Assembly (NCBI GenBank): GCA_963682055.1
Contig: OY821740.1
Coordinates: 14,842,814-14,906,813, forward strand
Direction of reading: 5' to 3'
DNA: 64,000 bases
From: Primula veris
Taxonomy: Eukaryota > Streptophyta > Magnoliopsida > Ericales > Primulaceae
This document shows positions 10,376-21,455 of the stretch, in pieces. The position numbers and the translations under genes are program-made. Below the pieces are notes generated by a model. The model was given only the letters and a program-made list of their open reading frames with translations, made no database searches and was not told the origin of the DNA. How positions within the stretch are numbered: the first letter of the stretch is position 1; each line of letters opens with the position of its first letter.

Positions 10376-13300
10376 TGTTTTAAAAAACCCGCCTTCAGGC
10401 GCCTTAGAGCTCGCTTTAGCTTAAGGCTTAGAGAAAAAATGTTGAGTTTCAGGAAAAGCCCAAAAAACTTGTTTTTTGCGCGTTAATACTCTAAAATCAC
10501 GCCTTGGTACAAATTACGACTCAAAACAAATGAATTACCCATTTTTCAATATGATATTGTTTATATTTCCTTTAATTGATACGAGTAAGTTCCTATAAGT
10601 CAATAAATAGTAAAAGAAAGGAGGTCTATTTGAATGATACTCGATGTAGGGCAATGAAGTAGTATAATTTTCATTTATATTCATTCTCTTAACCAATATA
10701 AGTCTCGTCAATACGTATGGATAAAGATATATAATTGAAATAGGTATAAATAAAAAAATTAGTAAAGCTTACGTTTTTGGCGTCGGTACTTACGCTTCGG
10801 TAAAGCTCATAAAAAAATGATTAAGCGACGCTTTAGCGATTTAATACATTGATATATATATATATATATATATATATTCTGTGTGTATGTGTGTTGATAT
10901 CTGTCTACTAAATTATGTTTGTGTCTGTGGAACACTGATATATATATATCTATAACTCTTTAGTTTTATCAATGTATATATATATATATATATATATATA
11001 TCATCTTATAACTCTTTAGTTTTCTTTGAATTGATGGGGGAACACATTTTCAATCAAATAGAACAGATAGAGGCTAGTAAAAATATATTGCAAAAGAAGG
11101 TAGTATGTGGAAGTTTTTGAATCACTGGTAGCTAAAACCAGTGTTTTAAAACCCAAAAGCTTAGCTAAAGTGTTTTTTGCAAAAGCTTTGCCAAATAATA
11201 AGCTTTTTGAGCGTAAATGTTAGCTTTTTGAGCTTCTTAACAAAGGGTTTTTTAGTTTGTGTAACGAGTAAAAAAGAGCCTTTTGAATAGAGGCTACAAT
11301 TGATAACATAGGTCTATACTGTGTTTACATCCTTTATCATTGCAGCAAAGTTCTCTTTGAAATTCCAGCACATATGTGAAGATTTTTTTTTAGCATGCAT
11401 AGTTCTTTTAATCTTGACTGGGTTCCTTATAAGGTTGCTTATCATTTGCAGGGGTGGATTTCAAAGTAAAATATGTTGACATTGGTGGGAAAAAACTAAA
11501 ACTTGCTATTTGGGACACAGGTACCTCTTCTAATGTTGTTGCGTTATATAATAGTATTGTTTTGTTTACTAATGGTTGGACGCCCTCGTTATTATTTTTG
11601 CTTGAGAAAATTAAAGATAGGGTTTTTTGCTAACAGTTCAAAAACAGGTTTTGATGGTAGTGGACACATGAGAAAGTGTTTGTATAGCCCTTGGGTGATT
11701 GAGTTATTTGATATTTTCATTACCTTGTGTAAGCATACAGAACCAGAATTGGTTTCTTGGAATTGTCTGTGTAGACGAGTGATACGTTAGAGTTTCCACG
11801 GTCGTAAATTGTTACAATAAGGGTGAGCTTTGGAATAAGATGTCGATTTATAGATTGCAATTAAATTAACTTTTGCTTTGTGATTTACCATAGAGACCAT
11901 TAACCATCAATCTTGTTTGAGTCTGCTTGTGTCGGCCTGTAAAATATTTGGTGATTTGACCAATAAGATGGTTAATGGTGGTTTAGCTAGAGGGATACAG
12001 ATTCATATACATTATTCTGTTAATACAGTTTTTTTTAATGTCCATACATCTCTGATGTGGTTATGGGTGTGTTGATACGTTTATTGGTATAAATTGAGCT
12101 ACTCATGAGCAACTTGCAAATCTAGAATACATAATATTTGACAAAGACAAAAAGCGCCTAAATCCTAACGTGGAATACTTGTTGCTGAGAGTTCTCGGGT
12201 TTGAAAAGTTCTTTAGTAAAAGGATGTATGTTTTATGGCTGAAAGATGGTTTCTCTTGTAATTTTTTTGGTTAATATACTTTGTAGATAATTTCTCTTTC
12301 CAAAAGTGTTCGCCCCCTTTATGTGTTTCTTTGATTCATCCTTATTTTTTAGGAAGGGTAGCTTTACCTTCCCTACTTTAATACTACGAACTAAATGTCA
12401 ACGCACAAGTGTTCTATATGCTATATTAACAGCTGAGAGTCTTCCTCTGAATGATTCATTAGTTTTTATTTTTCCCGTGATGCAGCTGGCCAGGAAAGAT
12501 TCAGGACTCTTACTAGTTCATACTATAGAGGAGCCCAGGGGATAATAATGGGCAAGTTGATCCTTTTTCAATAGAAAATGCTGTTAACTTTTTTAACTAC
12601 TTATTTTTCAATAGTCATTCTTGGCTATCTTAAGCGATTCTTTGTGCAAATCTGTATATTGAGGCTCAACTAACTTTGAATCTTTTAGGGAGTTAGTAAA
12701 CCTGATAGTGTGTTATTTTTGTAGTCTATGATGTAACAAGGAGAGATACATTTACGAATCTGTCCGACATTTGGGCTAAAGAAATTGACTTGTATTCAAC
12801 CAACCAGGACTGCATTAAGATGCTTGTTGGCAATAAAGTTGATAAGGTACGCATTCTAGGTGTATTTAGAGATTACTTTTTCTCTGTATTTGTTCTGAAG
12901 ATGGCAATTGTAATAGATTAGGATGTGTGTGTTTTTTGCGCACGGATTTAACTATTATTGCAATATCGAATAATTAAAGACGTAGCTTTACGACATTTTA
13001 TTTTTTCAGGAAAGTGAGAGGGTCGTCACGAAAAAAGAGGGAATTGATTTTGCTAGGGAGTATGGGTGCCTTTTCATCGAATGTAGTGCAAAAACACGGA
13101 TCAATGTTGAGCAATGCTTTGAGGAGCTTGTTTTGAAGGTATGCTGCTCTCTCCTCTTCGTACTATTGACTCTCTTAACTTTGTTCCTCCTTTGGTTACC
13201 CTAGTGAATTTTTTTGGAACAGTCTTTGAACTAGTATTAGATTTAGTGACTACTCTTAACAATTTGTTGGTTTAATAGATGACCTTTGACATAGTGTGAC

Positions 13301-14384
13301 ATATAAACGTGATATCGCAAGTTGTTGAAAACATATGGCAGTGTGTCTGTGAACTTCTTATGTCTCATTTTTGAGCTTTACACGGAGAACATTGAGAAAA
13401 GATCAAAAATGAAGCTTTTGAAAAGAACAAAATTGCTTTAATTGTTTTGTACTATTTAGTTTTGTTTCCACTCTTTTATTTACTCTTTGCTCTTAAGCTT
13501 CTTTACTGGCCACATATTCATCTCCCTAAAGGTTTTGTTAGAGTCGCATTTTCGAGCTTTGTGATTTTTGCAACCAAAATAGTGGTCATCTTAAGCTCAA
13601 CAACATTTGATCAAATATGGCTGAAGCAGTAGTAGGATACCAAAATAGAATTTCGCCTATTTCATTTTCCCAACTGTTCTCGCCACTTTCTATGCATTTA
13701 TGGAAGTTTGATAGCAATATGTTAATGGTAAGAATTTAATCAATTTAATATTTGAGTCAGAAACGGAAGGTGATTAGGTCTCATCGAGCAATCACTAGGC
13801 TGAATGAGTTTTATCATTAGTTTTAACTTCATCAAGTATTACCTTGACTGTGTAATGACCCTATTTGGGGTCAAAAGAGATAAAATGTGAGGGATACGTT
13901 AAATGAGAGGTTGGATCTAATCATGATCTATTGAGAACGCAAGAAATTTAATTGCAAAAAGTAGAACCTCAAGGATGGAGCTTGCAATTAGTTTAACTTA
14001 ATAGTTGTATAAATAGTCTTCTAATTACCTGAATATAGACATGAAGATAATTATCCAGAATTACTTTTATCTTTCGATTTTCTTTCATTCTGCATTAGTT
14101 TTTGGTAGTTTCTTTCCCATGTACTAATTATGTAACTGTTTGGAAATTGAACATCTCACCAAAAATAGCGTCATCTTCTTTGATGCTCATTTGTGATTAG
14201 ATTTTAAGTGGATCCTTAAAGACTGCAAATCATCGTTGATCATTAAATTGAATAAGTAATTACCATTTGCATGCAGATTTTGGAAACACCTAGTCTCATA
14301 GCTGAGGGCTCGTCTGGCATGAAAAAGAACATTTTTAAGCAGAAGCCTCCCGAGTCAAACGCCTCAACTGGTGGTTGTTGTTAA
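9686..14384 (+). CDS. RABC-type (Rab18-like) small GTPase
   Basis: Six exons: 9686-9812, 11452-11520, 12486-12551, 12725-12846, 13010-13138 and 14277-14384, giving 206 residues, normal for a Rab. The protein shows the P-loop GDSGVGKS (17-24), switch I threonine in SPTIGVDF (Thr41), WDTAGQE (63-69), NKVD (124-127), the ECSAK guanine-base loop (152-156) and a C-terminal GGCC that would take two geranylgeranyl groups. The segments [16 protein letters not shown] and [17 protein letters not shown] are typical of the plant RABC1/Rab18 class. Family knowledge places these proteins on membranes of the secretory and autophagy pathways; the exact role here is inferred. Intron 3 uses a GC donor (12552-12553); all others are GT-AG. 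Intron 1 (about 1.6 kb) is full of (TA)n and short element copies. Confidence 0.93.
10331..10382. repeat. Perfect 52-bp palindrome around (TA)n
   Basis: TAAAACACTGAT at 10331-10342 and its exact reverse complement at 10371-10382 flank a pure AT dinucleotide run, so the whole 52 bp is self-complementary. It sits in intron 1 of the RABC1-like gene, and its right arm overlaps the left end of the short element that follows. Confidence 0.9.
10371..10858. mobile_element. Non-autonomous inverted-repeat element beside (TA)n
   Basis: Left end ATCAGTGTTTTAAAAAACCC; right end, read on the other strand, ATCAATGTATTAAATCGC. The two ends are imperfect inverted repeats and both abut (TA)n tracts. The interior has GCTTTAGC/GCGACGCTTTAGCG phrases. 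Related shorter copies lie at about 11140-11290, 20702-20868 and 40394-40550. No coding capacity. This looks like a MITE family with TA or (TA)n target preference. Confidence 0.5.
10853..10876. repeat. (TA)n microsatellite
   Basis: TA tract at the right end of the short element in intron 1 of the RABC1-like gene; a further one lies at about 10973-11000. Confidence 0.85.
11140..11290. mobile_element. Short element, same family, degraded
   Basis: Begins CCAGTGTTTTAAAACCC and contains repeated AGCTTTTTGAGC, TTAGCTAAAG and GCAAAAGCTTTGCC phrases also seen (in part on the other strand) in the copies near 20.7 and 40.4 kb. Borders uncertain. Lies in intron 1 of the RABC1-like gene. Confidence 0.4.
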
Positions 14385-14580
14385 AGCCTAACTGGATGCT
14401 AATTCGAAGTTTCACAGTACTCGGACATATTTTTTCTTTATATATTTTGTAATCTTAAATTGTCTACTATTTTCTAACAGATGCGTTGTGCGTACCTCTT
14501 TTACTTTTAAATATTACGTGTTATTTCCTTGTCCTTTATTCTGCATTTTTCTTTCCATTGTTCTTTTTTACTGTTCGAGT

Positions 14581-14800
14581 TCGCCAACCTTACCCAAAGT
14601 TTCGGTCTAGTATCCCAGCTCTTTCAATTTTAATGTAAAATAGCCAGTTAAATGAAGCATGTGGAGTCACCTGACCCACTTTTGTCAAGTCTTATGACGG
14701 CACACTAAATAACTAACAGAAAGCAGCGTTGGTATTCAGTTTTATAAAAATGAAAAGGTGGGATACTAAACCGAAAGTTTGGATAAGGTTAGTGTACTAA
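14581..14800. mobile_element. 220-bp MITE-like element with about 40-bp TIRs
   Basis: The left end (CCAACCTTACCCAAAGTTTC then GGTCTAGTATCCCA) is matched in inverted orientation by the right end (CTAACCTTATCCAAACTTTC then GGTTTAGTATCCCA on the minus strand). It has no coding potential and lies about 200 bp past the RABC1-like stop codon, possibly in or next to the 3' UTR. I could not confirm a target-site duplication. Confidence 0.6.
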
Positions 14801-14985
14801 GAAGTAAAAAAAACCCAAACTTGTTAGTATATACTGCCTACCCCTTTGTAGCTTCCAAATGGCATTCGACCCCTGAGGCCTTGACATTACTCTTTTTGCT
14901 GAAGTTATGCTTACTGAGAGGATTTTGAAAAAGGAACTTAAACATGCTGTAAGTTTCAAGTTAGCATTGCAATTAGGAATTTTTG

Positions 14986-15180
14986 TACAGCAACCAGTGC
15001 AATTCATCTCCCTAATTTTCTTAGCAACATCCATATTTTGTACGAAATAAGTTCCTTTATTCGTACAGTAACCCAAACTTAAAACATTTTTGAAAAAAGA
15101 ACTTATTTCGTACAGCAACCATTGCAATTCATCTCCCTAATTTTCTTAGCAACATCCATATTTCGTACAGCAACCATTGC
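14986..15180. repeat. Direct duplication, 125-bp period
   Basis: AATTCATCTCCCTAATTTTC followed by TTAGCAACATCCATATTT occurs at 15001 and again at 15126, each preceded by CAGCAACCA.TGC. The material between them repeats GTACGAAATAAGTTC/GAACTTATTTCGTAC in inverted form. Non-coding. Confidence 0.8.
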
Positions 15181-15363
15181 AAGCGCAACTAGTACAAATG
15201 TCAAAATAACTCCATACAGTGATTTGTCGCCTTTGTGGTCAAGCCCGCATAGGATAACCACCTCGCTATGCGTCTATCACCAAATCACTAGCTAGGAAGA
15301 ACATTTTCTCCCTTGCATAAGATGAAAGTTCTAAAGCAAAAGTATCTTATGATCTGATAAGAG

Positions 15364-16142
15364 TGCCAACTAGGGAGATTAAATCACTTTTGCACCATGT
15401 ACTAGCACATGTTTTCAAAAACTTTATATAGTACCCAACTTTGTACAATTGACTTGATTTAGTGACCTGGTCGTGATTCATATCAAAATAAACGTCAGAG
15501 ATAGTCACGTGTTGACAGTGTTGTATCACTTGGCTGTATATCAGGGGTAAAACTGTCTTTTAACACTCAACGTAAACAATACACAATTTATTACCCAATT
15601 AACTAACGATTAACAACATAATTTTTCCACAATTGAAACTAGAGTTAGAAAAAGATACATACATGTATATATACCCGTCGTCCCTCCACCACCCACAGCC
15701 ACCGCCGCCACCCTTCCATCCACCTATCACCGCCACCAAACCCCTTACATCACATCTAGATATACATACGTATATATACATACGAAGAGTTTCTTTTGTT
15801 TAAAAAACGATTTATTTACATAGATATATATACCTATATATAGATACATATATGCATATATATATATATATATACCAGCGACCTCCTCATCCAACCACCT
15901 CCGTCGATGTCTCCCCCTCAACGACCCACGTTCGCCGTCCGTTCCCTCACCCACCGCCGCCCCCACCGCCATATACATACATACATAAAAAAATGTTGTT
16001 TTTTTTGTGTTATTACATTAAATCAAGTTAATTGTATAAACTTGGGATACTAAATCAAGTTTTTGAAAACATAAGATATTAATTGTATTTTTGTTACAAA
16101 CACATGCTACAAAAGTGACTTAACTTGGCCAACTAGGCAACT
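15364..16142. mobile_element. Mutator-like non-autonomous element with about 110-bp TIRs
   Basis: The left arm (about 15364-15475) and the right arm (about 16030-16142, read in reverse) share TTAARTCACTTTTG, ATGTTTTCAAAAACTT and TACAATTRACTTGATTTA in the same order and spacing. The core holds TATATA tracts and two blocks rich in CCACC/CCGCC (15675-15740 and 15880-15970), so the frames through it read as Gly/Arg-rich nonsense. Long TIRs and no transposase suggest a MULE derivative; the target duplication was not clear. Confidence 0.5.
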
Positions 16143-16565
16143 AGTGAACAATCAAACACTTGCAACATGTTTTATGTATATAATGATATTTATAGACCAA
16201 CGGGAGAAAACAGTGTATAACAGGTCCCAATTTTTATAACACAACAGTCAACAACACTACAAAATCATTCTTCTAAAACAACGAAAGGGTTTCAGTATAA
16301 TTTGACAAACAGCCGACACAACCCATAGATAATTGTACAGACACACACCCCACCTATATATCACATTTTAAACCCTCGATACAAACCAAGCCCTTGTCTT
16401 GTTGCAGCTTATAAGCTCGGCCTTTCCCTATTTTTGCTTCAAAGCTAGTCTGTGTTTGGTTGACCAGCTTAAACCTAAAGACTAGCTGGATGAAACCAGT
16501 TTATATCTAGAACTCATAAAATACAGCCAATTTTCTTAAAAGCTGCAAACAAACAGACCCCCCCT
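16143..16565 (-). other. Downstream flank of the SKP2A-like gene
   Basis: Presumed to include the 3' UTR of the minus-strand F-box gene whose stop codon is at 16566. It contains a phrase around 16437-16460 of the TGTTTGGTTG type often seen in small plant elements. Nothing else recognised. Confidence 0.35.
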
Positions 16566-19500
16566 TCAGTGAGCTGGATAAGGGAATGCATTAACGGGGC
16601 GATGAGCATGGACGGTACAACCACAGTGAACTGAAGTCAAGTTTAAGCAGCCGCTGATAATGAGGGAGTGGCGACCTGGACATGTATGGAGGAGAGGGAA
16701 AGAGTCGCATACGGCCTGGACAGCTGGAGGAGTGAGAGCCGTGCACTGACTGATGTTGAGGTTCTTGAGTCCTTCCTCCTCGTATCGTCGGCTCTTTGGT
16801 GGGACCCACTCTCCGTGATTGTTTTTAACACGGCTCTGTGCAAGAGAGTACATTGCTCTATCGGTGATGTTCTGGCAAAAGTAGAGACCGAGAGATCTCA
16901 GGTGACGACAGTTGTTTGCAAGAGCTATTACGCTATCATCTGCCAAGTGGTAAAAGATTAGTTAGGATTATTTTTTTGTGCGTGCTTGTGATCATTCATG
17001 GAAGATTATTACACGTAACCAACACCAATCACCAAGGTACAGAATGAAGGTATATCTAAGGACAATGTTGTTTCCACCCACATATCTGACTTAAAAACCC
17101 TACCCGTCGAGCCAGAACAGAAAGATAAGAAAATAGATTGCTACAAAAAGATGCAAATGAACAAGCCCTAATGTAACGTAAAATGTAACGGAGTGGATTT
17201 CTCATAGATAAGAGCACTAAATTCTCTGAATGAAAATGGTTTAGATTACCTTCCTCTAAACAATAAACTTCTTTTAAGTTTTAGACATAACCAACAATAG
17301 AAGAAACATCCAAAAGATAAATACCTGTTATAAGAACACAGCCACACAAATCAAGGGATCTTAGATCAGGGCAACCATATGCTAAGCTCATCACTCCGGC
17401 ATCGCCCACATTCTCGCACCATCCAAGATTCAGCACCTGTAACTGATTGCAGTTGTACCCAATAGCCTACATTTGCATAAAAAAATTCAAATGCTATTTT
17501 ATATAGTTTACAGATAGTTTTTTGACTTTGGGGTTGCTTCTAAATAGGGACACTTGCAAGTTGGCAAAAGTTAGGGGAGGAAAACACCTTAAACCAAGTT
17601 ACAAGCAATCACTTAATTTACTTTACTGAGTCTCTCAAATATAATAAACACGTAACGAGAGAAGCTGACTTCTATAAAATAAGGGGAGAACACCTTAAAA
17701 AACAGCACAAGCAATCATAAGCTTTTTTATTTGTACTCTTCAACTTTGTAAAAAGTAGACGAAAGAATTTGACTTAAATAAAAATAAGGGGAGGACATCT
17801 TATAAAACAGTACAAGCTACCATATACTCTCTTTTTTATACCCTTTTTCTTCAGCTTTCAGTCCAAATTTTGTTGTGAAGTAGCCGGAAATAGTTGAGAC
17901 TATAGAATAGGGAGAGAACGTCATTAAAAAAAAGTGCACCCGGTGATATGCCAACTCTCTTTAGACCCCCTTTTTAGCTTGCAATATCAAATTCCCTAAC
18001 GAGTATGAGTTCATCACGTTTAGTTTTTAATAATGAATCCCAAAATTTAATTTTCGAAAATTGCTTACAATAATGAAGAGATTTTTCCCCCACAGGAGAT
18101 GCAGAACATAAATTTAAAACGAGACCTAATAGACCAAGAGTTGAGCACACAGACCAAACAAACCCTGTCCCAAAAAGACAACCAACTGATAACACGGCCC
18201 CTATCATAAAAGCAAAAATATTAAAGGTGTCTCATGAAAAATAGAAAACAATCCTCACCTTCAATGCCTTATCAGAAGCAGCCCTACCACATCCACAAAG
18301 ATTTAAAAATTTCAGTTTTCGACAATTTTCAGCCAAACATGCAAGAGCTGTATCACTAAAAGAGGAACATCCACTAATATTAAGCCTTGTAAGATTGGGA
18401 CAACCGTGAGCCAAAGCATAAAGAGCACTATCGCTAAGTTTAAAGCTTTTGCTAAGATCCAAATCTTGGAGCTCAGGACAGTGATCTGATATAGTCTCAA
18501 CAGCGTTATCTTGAAGCTGTGGCTTATCTTGGCGCAAAACTAAGGTCTGCAGTTTCGTGAACTTGGGAGCTAGAGAGAGAACCAAGCTATTCATATTGTT
18601 TTTGCACCTGAACAAAAAAGAGGGTGTTAAATTGGAAGAAAACTGAGCTTCAACGTTCCTCTCTTGGCCGAAATGTACATTATAACCAAAACAAGAAAAA
18701 CAACAGCCATATCATATCGTATCAACTATACTACAGACGACCACAACAATTGAGGGGATGGAAATATTAAGTAGTTTAGATATATGGCTATGACAAGTCT
18801 CACAGCCCCTTCCATTGCATGCTCATTAACATTTTTTATACCACTCAAGAACTTCTGCTTTTTTATACATCTAGAGATACATATCAAGGGCACAATTTGT
18901 TCAAATTTTTTCTTCATGCAGTTCATATCAATTGAAAATTTAAATGAGCGAAAAACAAGATGTCCGTAAGAAACAGAAACATCAGCTTTGTTTATTGCAA
19001 GTGTCCTCTTATTCTCGTCATAAAAGAGAAAATTTATAACTACACTATCAGTTTACCCATTTGCTGCTACCTGTGCAACTGATAAAAGATTATCAGAACC
19101 ACCAGTAAACCAAGCAAACAAAATCTAACAAAATGAAGAACAAATGTGGTTGTAAGACTAGGAAAACTCAAAGGAGCTTTTACTAAAATGGCTATCGACT
19201 TACTTTATTACCAATAATCAAATATTATATTGAAAGATTTGTTCAGAAAATTGATCACAATCACAAATTTTCAGATTCGTCACTGTCAACACCTTAGGAG
19301 GTGTTTATTGACCCTATTAAGTTTTTACACTGATTCTCATAATCTTTTACTAAAAATTCAGAAGCCCGTTTTCAGAAGCCCTGACTTAATCAAAACAAAA
19401 ACCGAAACAACACGCTAGACAACAAAATGTGTACGCGCAACTATATTGATCTATTAAACCATAAATATGGACCCAAAAAGTTTGTTTACATGTAAAATTC

Positions 19501-19848
19501 AGTAAAGAATTATAAACTATTTTTATCAGACAAGAGACGAGGAAACGCGCACACACTAAACCAGACTGGCTCACAGTTTGAAAAGAGAGGGGATGATCAA
19601 ATAGCATACCATGATAGAGAGAGATGAGTAAGCCCCCGGCAAATAGAATCTTTCCAACCGCTACAAACCCCCGAAGCAGCGATGACCGTCCGATCATCAC
19701 CACAGAGGGTGACGATTCTAAACAAGAGCTCCATTGGTACATCTTTCCACTCAGTGATCAGCACACCACCACCCATTTTTACTCCCCCACCAAAAACCGT
19801 CAATTTCTCAAAACATGTATCTAACTCTTCTCGCTTAACCAATCCCAT
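16566..19848 (-). CDS. SKP2A-like F-box/LRR protein
   Basis: Four exons on the minus strand: 19848-19610, 18607-18259, 17466-17325 and 16939-16566, giving 367 residues. An F-box lies at about residues 33-72 (EWKDVPMELLFRI...SGVCSGWKDSI). Cysteine-type leucine-rich repeats follow, recognised by recurring LDLSKS, LNISGCS, LNLCGCG, LNLGWCEN and LDLCGCV. It ends in FPYPAH like the Arabidopsis SKP2A/B group, and its length is close to theirs. Family knowledge: substrate receptor of an SCF ubiquitin ligase acting in the nucleus, linked to turnover of cell-cycle regulators and to auxin binding; this is not shown by the sequence alone. All introns are GT-AG. A strong donor-like CAGGTGAGT sits 2 nt before the ATG. 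Confidence 0.9.
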
Positions 19849-20701
19849 GACTCACCTGATAGACACTGCCTTTGTTTCTGTCACAAAATAATCAAAAATA
19901 CAATATAAGTATATCATTTTTCAATACATTTATTCATAACACATTATCAGAAAACTGAGAAACTGATGAGCTAAACACTACACTGGTCATCGAAAGTCAG
20001 GTGACTGTCACCATGAGTTATGCCTCTCGAACAGCATTCACACGACGTTTTGTAAGTTCTATTTTTATTTTTGTAAGTAACTATATCCTTACAGAACAAA
20101 ACTAATGAGAAAATGCGATAAATACATCTACTCAGAATTTTAAGTGTATATGTGGCACAGAACATAATCACAATCTCAAGAAACTCACAACACAAATTCA
20201 AACAGAACTCCATAACATAAAAAAGAATTATCCACAAAATAAATAAAAAAAGTCAACACACATCTAGCATGTGCAACAATCTTACAAACAGGGCTGCATA
20301 CTGGAGCCTCCAAACGCCAATTTATCTGTCTTTTTTGCTTAAACTTAGCAATATATTTGGCTGATCAGTGTTTTCTTTTAAAAACTCCCAGAAAAAATTA
20401 AAAGTTTAACCCAGATAAACCCACCATTTATTTTTTCAACCTCAATTAAACCAGCTTATTCCCTAAAATATGCAGTCAAACAAGCCTATAAATTCATTCA
20501 CAAGTATAGGCATCCACAAAGAAAATTTAAACATACACAACAGTCAGCACCAACTCATAGGCTAGTATCTAGTTCAGTCAAAGGCTTAAAAAGATTAGAA
20601 CTTTATGCCTTTTGTGGTGGTAGTGATCAGATTTTCAATTTATTTATTTCAAAAAAAAAAACAAGTATATTGATTCCATTCCTCTCATATAGCTAGAATC
20701 A

Positions 20702-20868
20702 TTTTTTTAAAAAGCACATTTCATAGTAAAAAAGCTCGATTCAAAGCTCGATAAAATCACAATTCAGAGCTTAAAAAGCTCGCATTTCCGATATTTAGGC
20801 GGCTAAAAGGTTACGCTTTTAGCAAAGCTATTGCAAAGACGTTTTAGCTAAGATTTTTCTTTTTTAAG
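20702..20868. mobile_element. Short MITE, copy B of the GTTTTAAAAAGC family
   Basis: Shares TTCATAGTAAAAAAGCTCGA and TTCAAAGCT, GGCGGCTAAAAG, TACGCTTTTAGCA.AGCT.TTGCAAA and TTTTAGCTAAGATTTT in order with the copy at 40394-40550. The ends are weak inverted repeats (TTTTAAAAAGC against GC...TTAAAA). It lies in the presumed 5' UTR intron of the SKP2A-like gene. Confidence 0.6.
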
Positions 20869-21059
20869 GTGGGTATTAAAAAAGGTGAAAACCTTCAAGG
20901 GAAAATTATCAAACTAACAATTTACAATTATAGTTTTTCCCTACCTAGTTTATTTTATTGATTGCTCCTACACTTGTTCAGGTGAAAAGTAATGGCAACA
21001 AAAACCATATGTATATATAAACCATCATCAGACAATCAAAAGGTAACAAAATATAAAAA

Positions 21060-21250
21060 TAAAAGTCATGACTTATAAGTATGTTTTTTGAGGTGGGTAT
21101 AAAAAAAAGATGAAAACTTTGAAGAGAAAAATAATCAGACTTGAAATAAACAAGCCTGGGTATGTTATTTTAAGTGGGTATAAAAGAAAGGTGAAAACTT
21201 TGAAGGGAAAAATAATCAGACTTGCAAATAAACATTTGTAATTTTTCCCT
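21060..21250. repeat. Imperfect direct repeat
   Basis: The segment GGTGGGTATAAAAAAAAG followed by TGAAAACTTTGAAG...AAATAATCAGACTTG occurs twice, at about 21090-21145 and 21170-21230, and a third, weaker copy is at about 20866-20915. Non-coding. Confidence 0.65.
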
Positions 21251-21321
21251 AACAATTTTTCAGGTGAAAGTGTACCAATGAAAGCTATAAAAAAAAAAAA
21301 AGAGTTTACTTTTTAATACCT

Positions 21322-21420
21322 GTGATAATATATGGATGAGTTGAGTGTTTGAGATGAAAAATGAAGAGAGAGAGAGAGAGAGATAGCAAGCAATAGAGGT
21401 TTTGAAGACAACAAAAGCTA
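21322..21420 (-). promoter_or_regulatory. Probable 5' UTR exon of the SKP2A-like gene
   Basis: On the minus strand a CT-rich stretch with a (CT)n run (21364-21382) is followed by a donor-like ACAG/GTATTAAAA near 21320. A plausible acceptor, GACAG or GGCAG, lies near 19875-19885, just ahead of the start codon. Together these suggest a first untranslated exon and a 1.4-kb 5' UTR intron, a common arrangement in plants. This is inference; no transcript evidence is available. Confidence 0.35.
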
Positions 21421-21455
21421 AAAAAAAAAAAAGAGAGTTTTAATTAATTAAGAAA

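Noticed and set aside
16668..16961. Plus-strand 97-residue frame
   Set aside because: Antisense shadow of exon 4 of the SKP2A-like gene.
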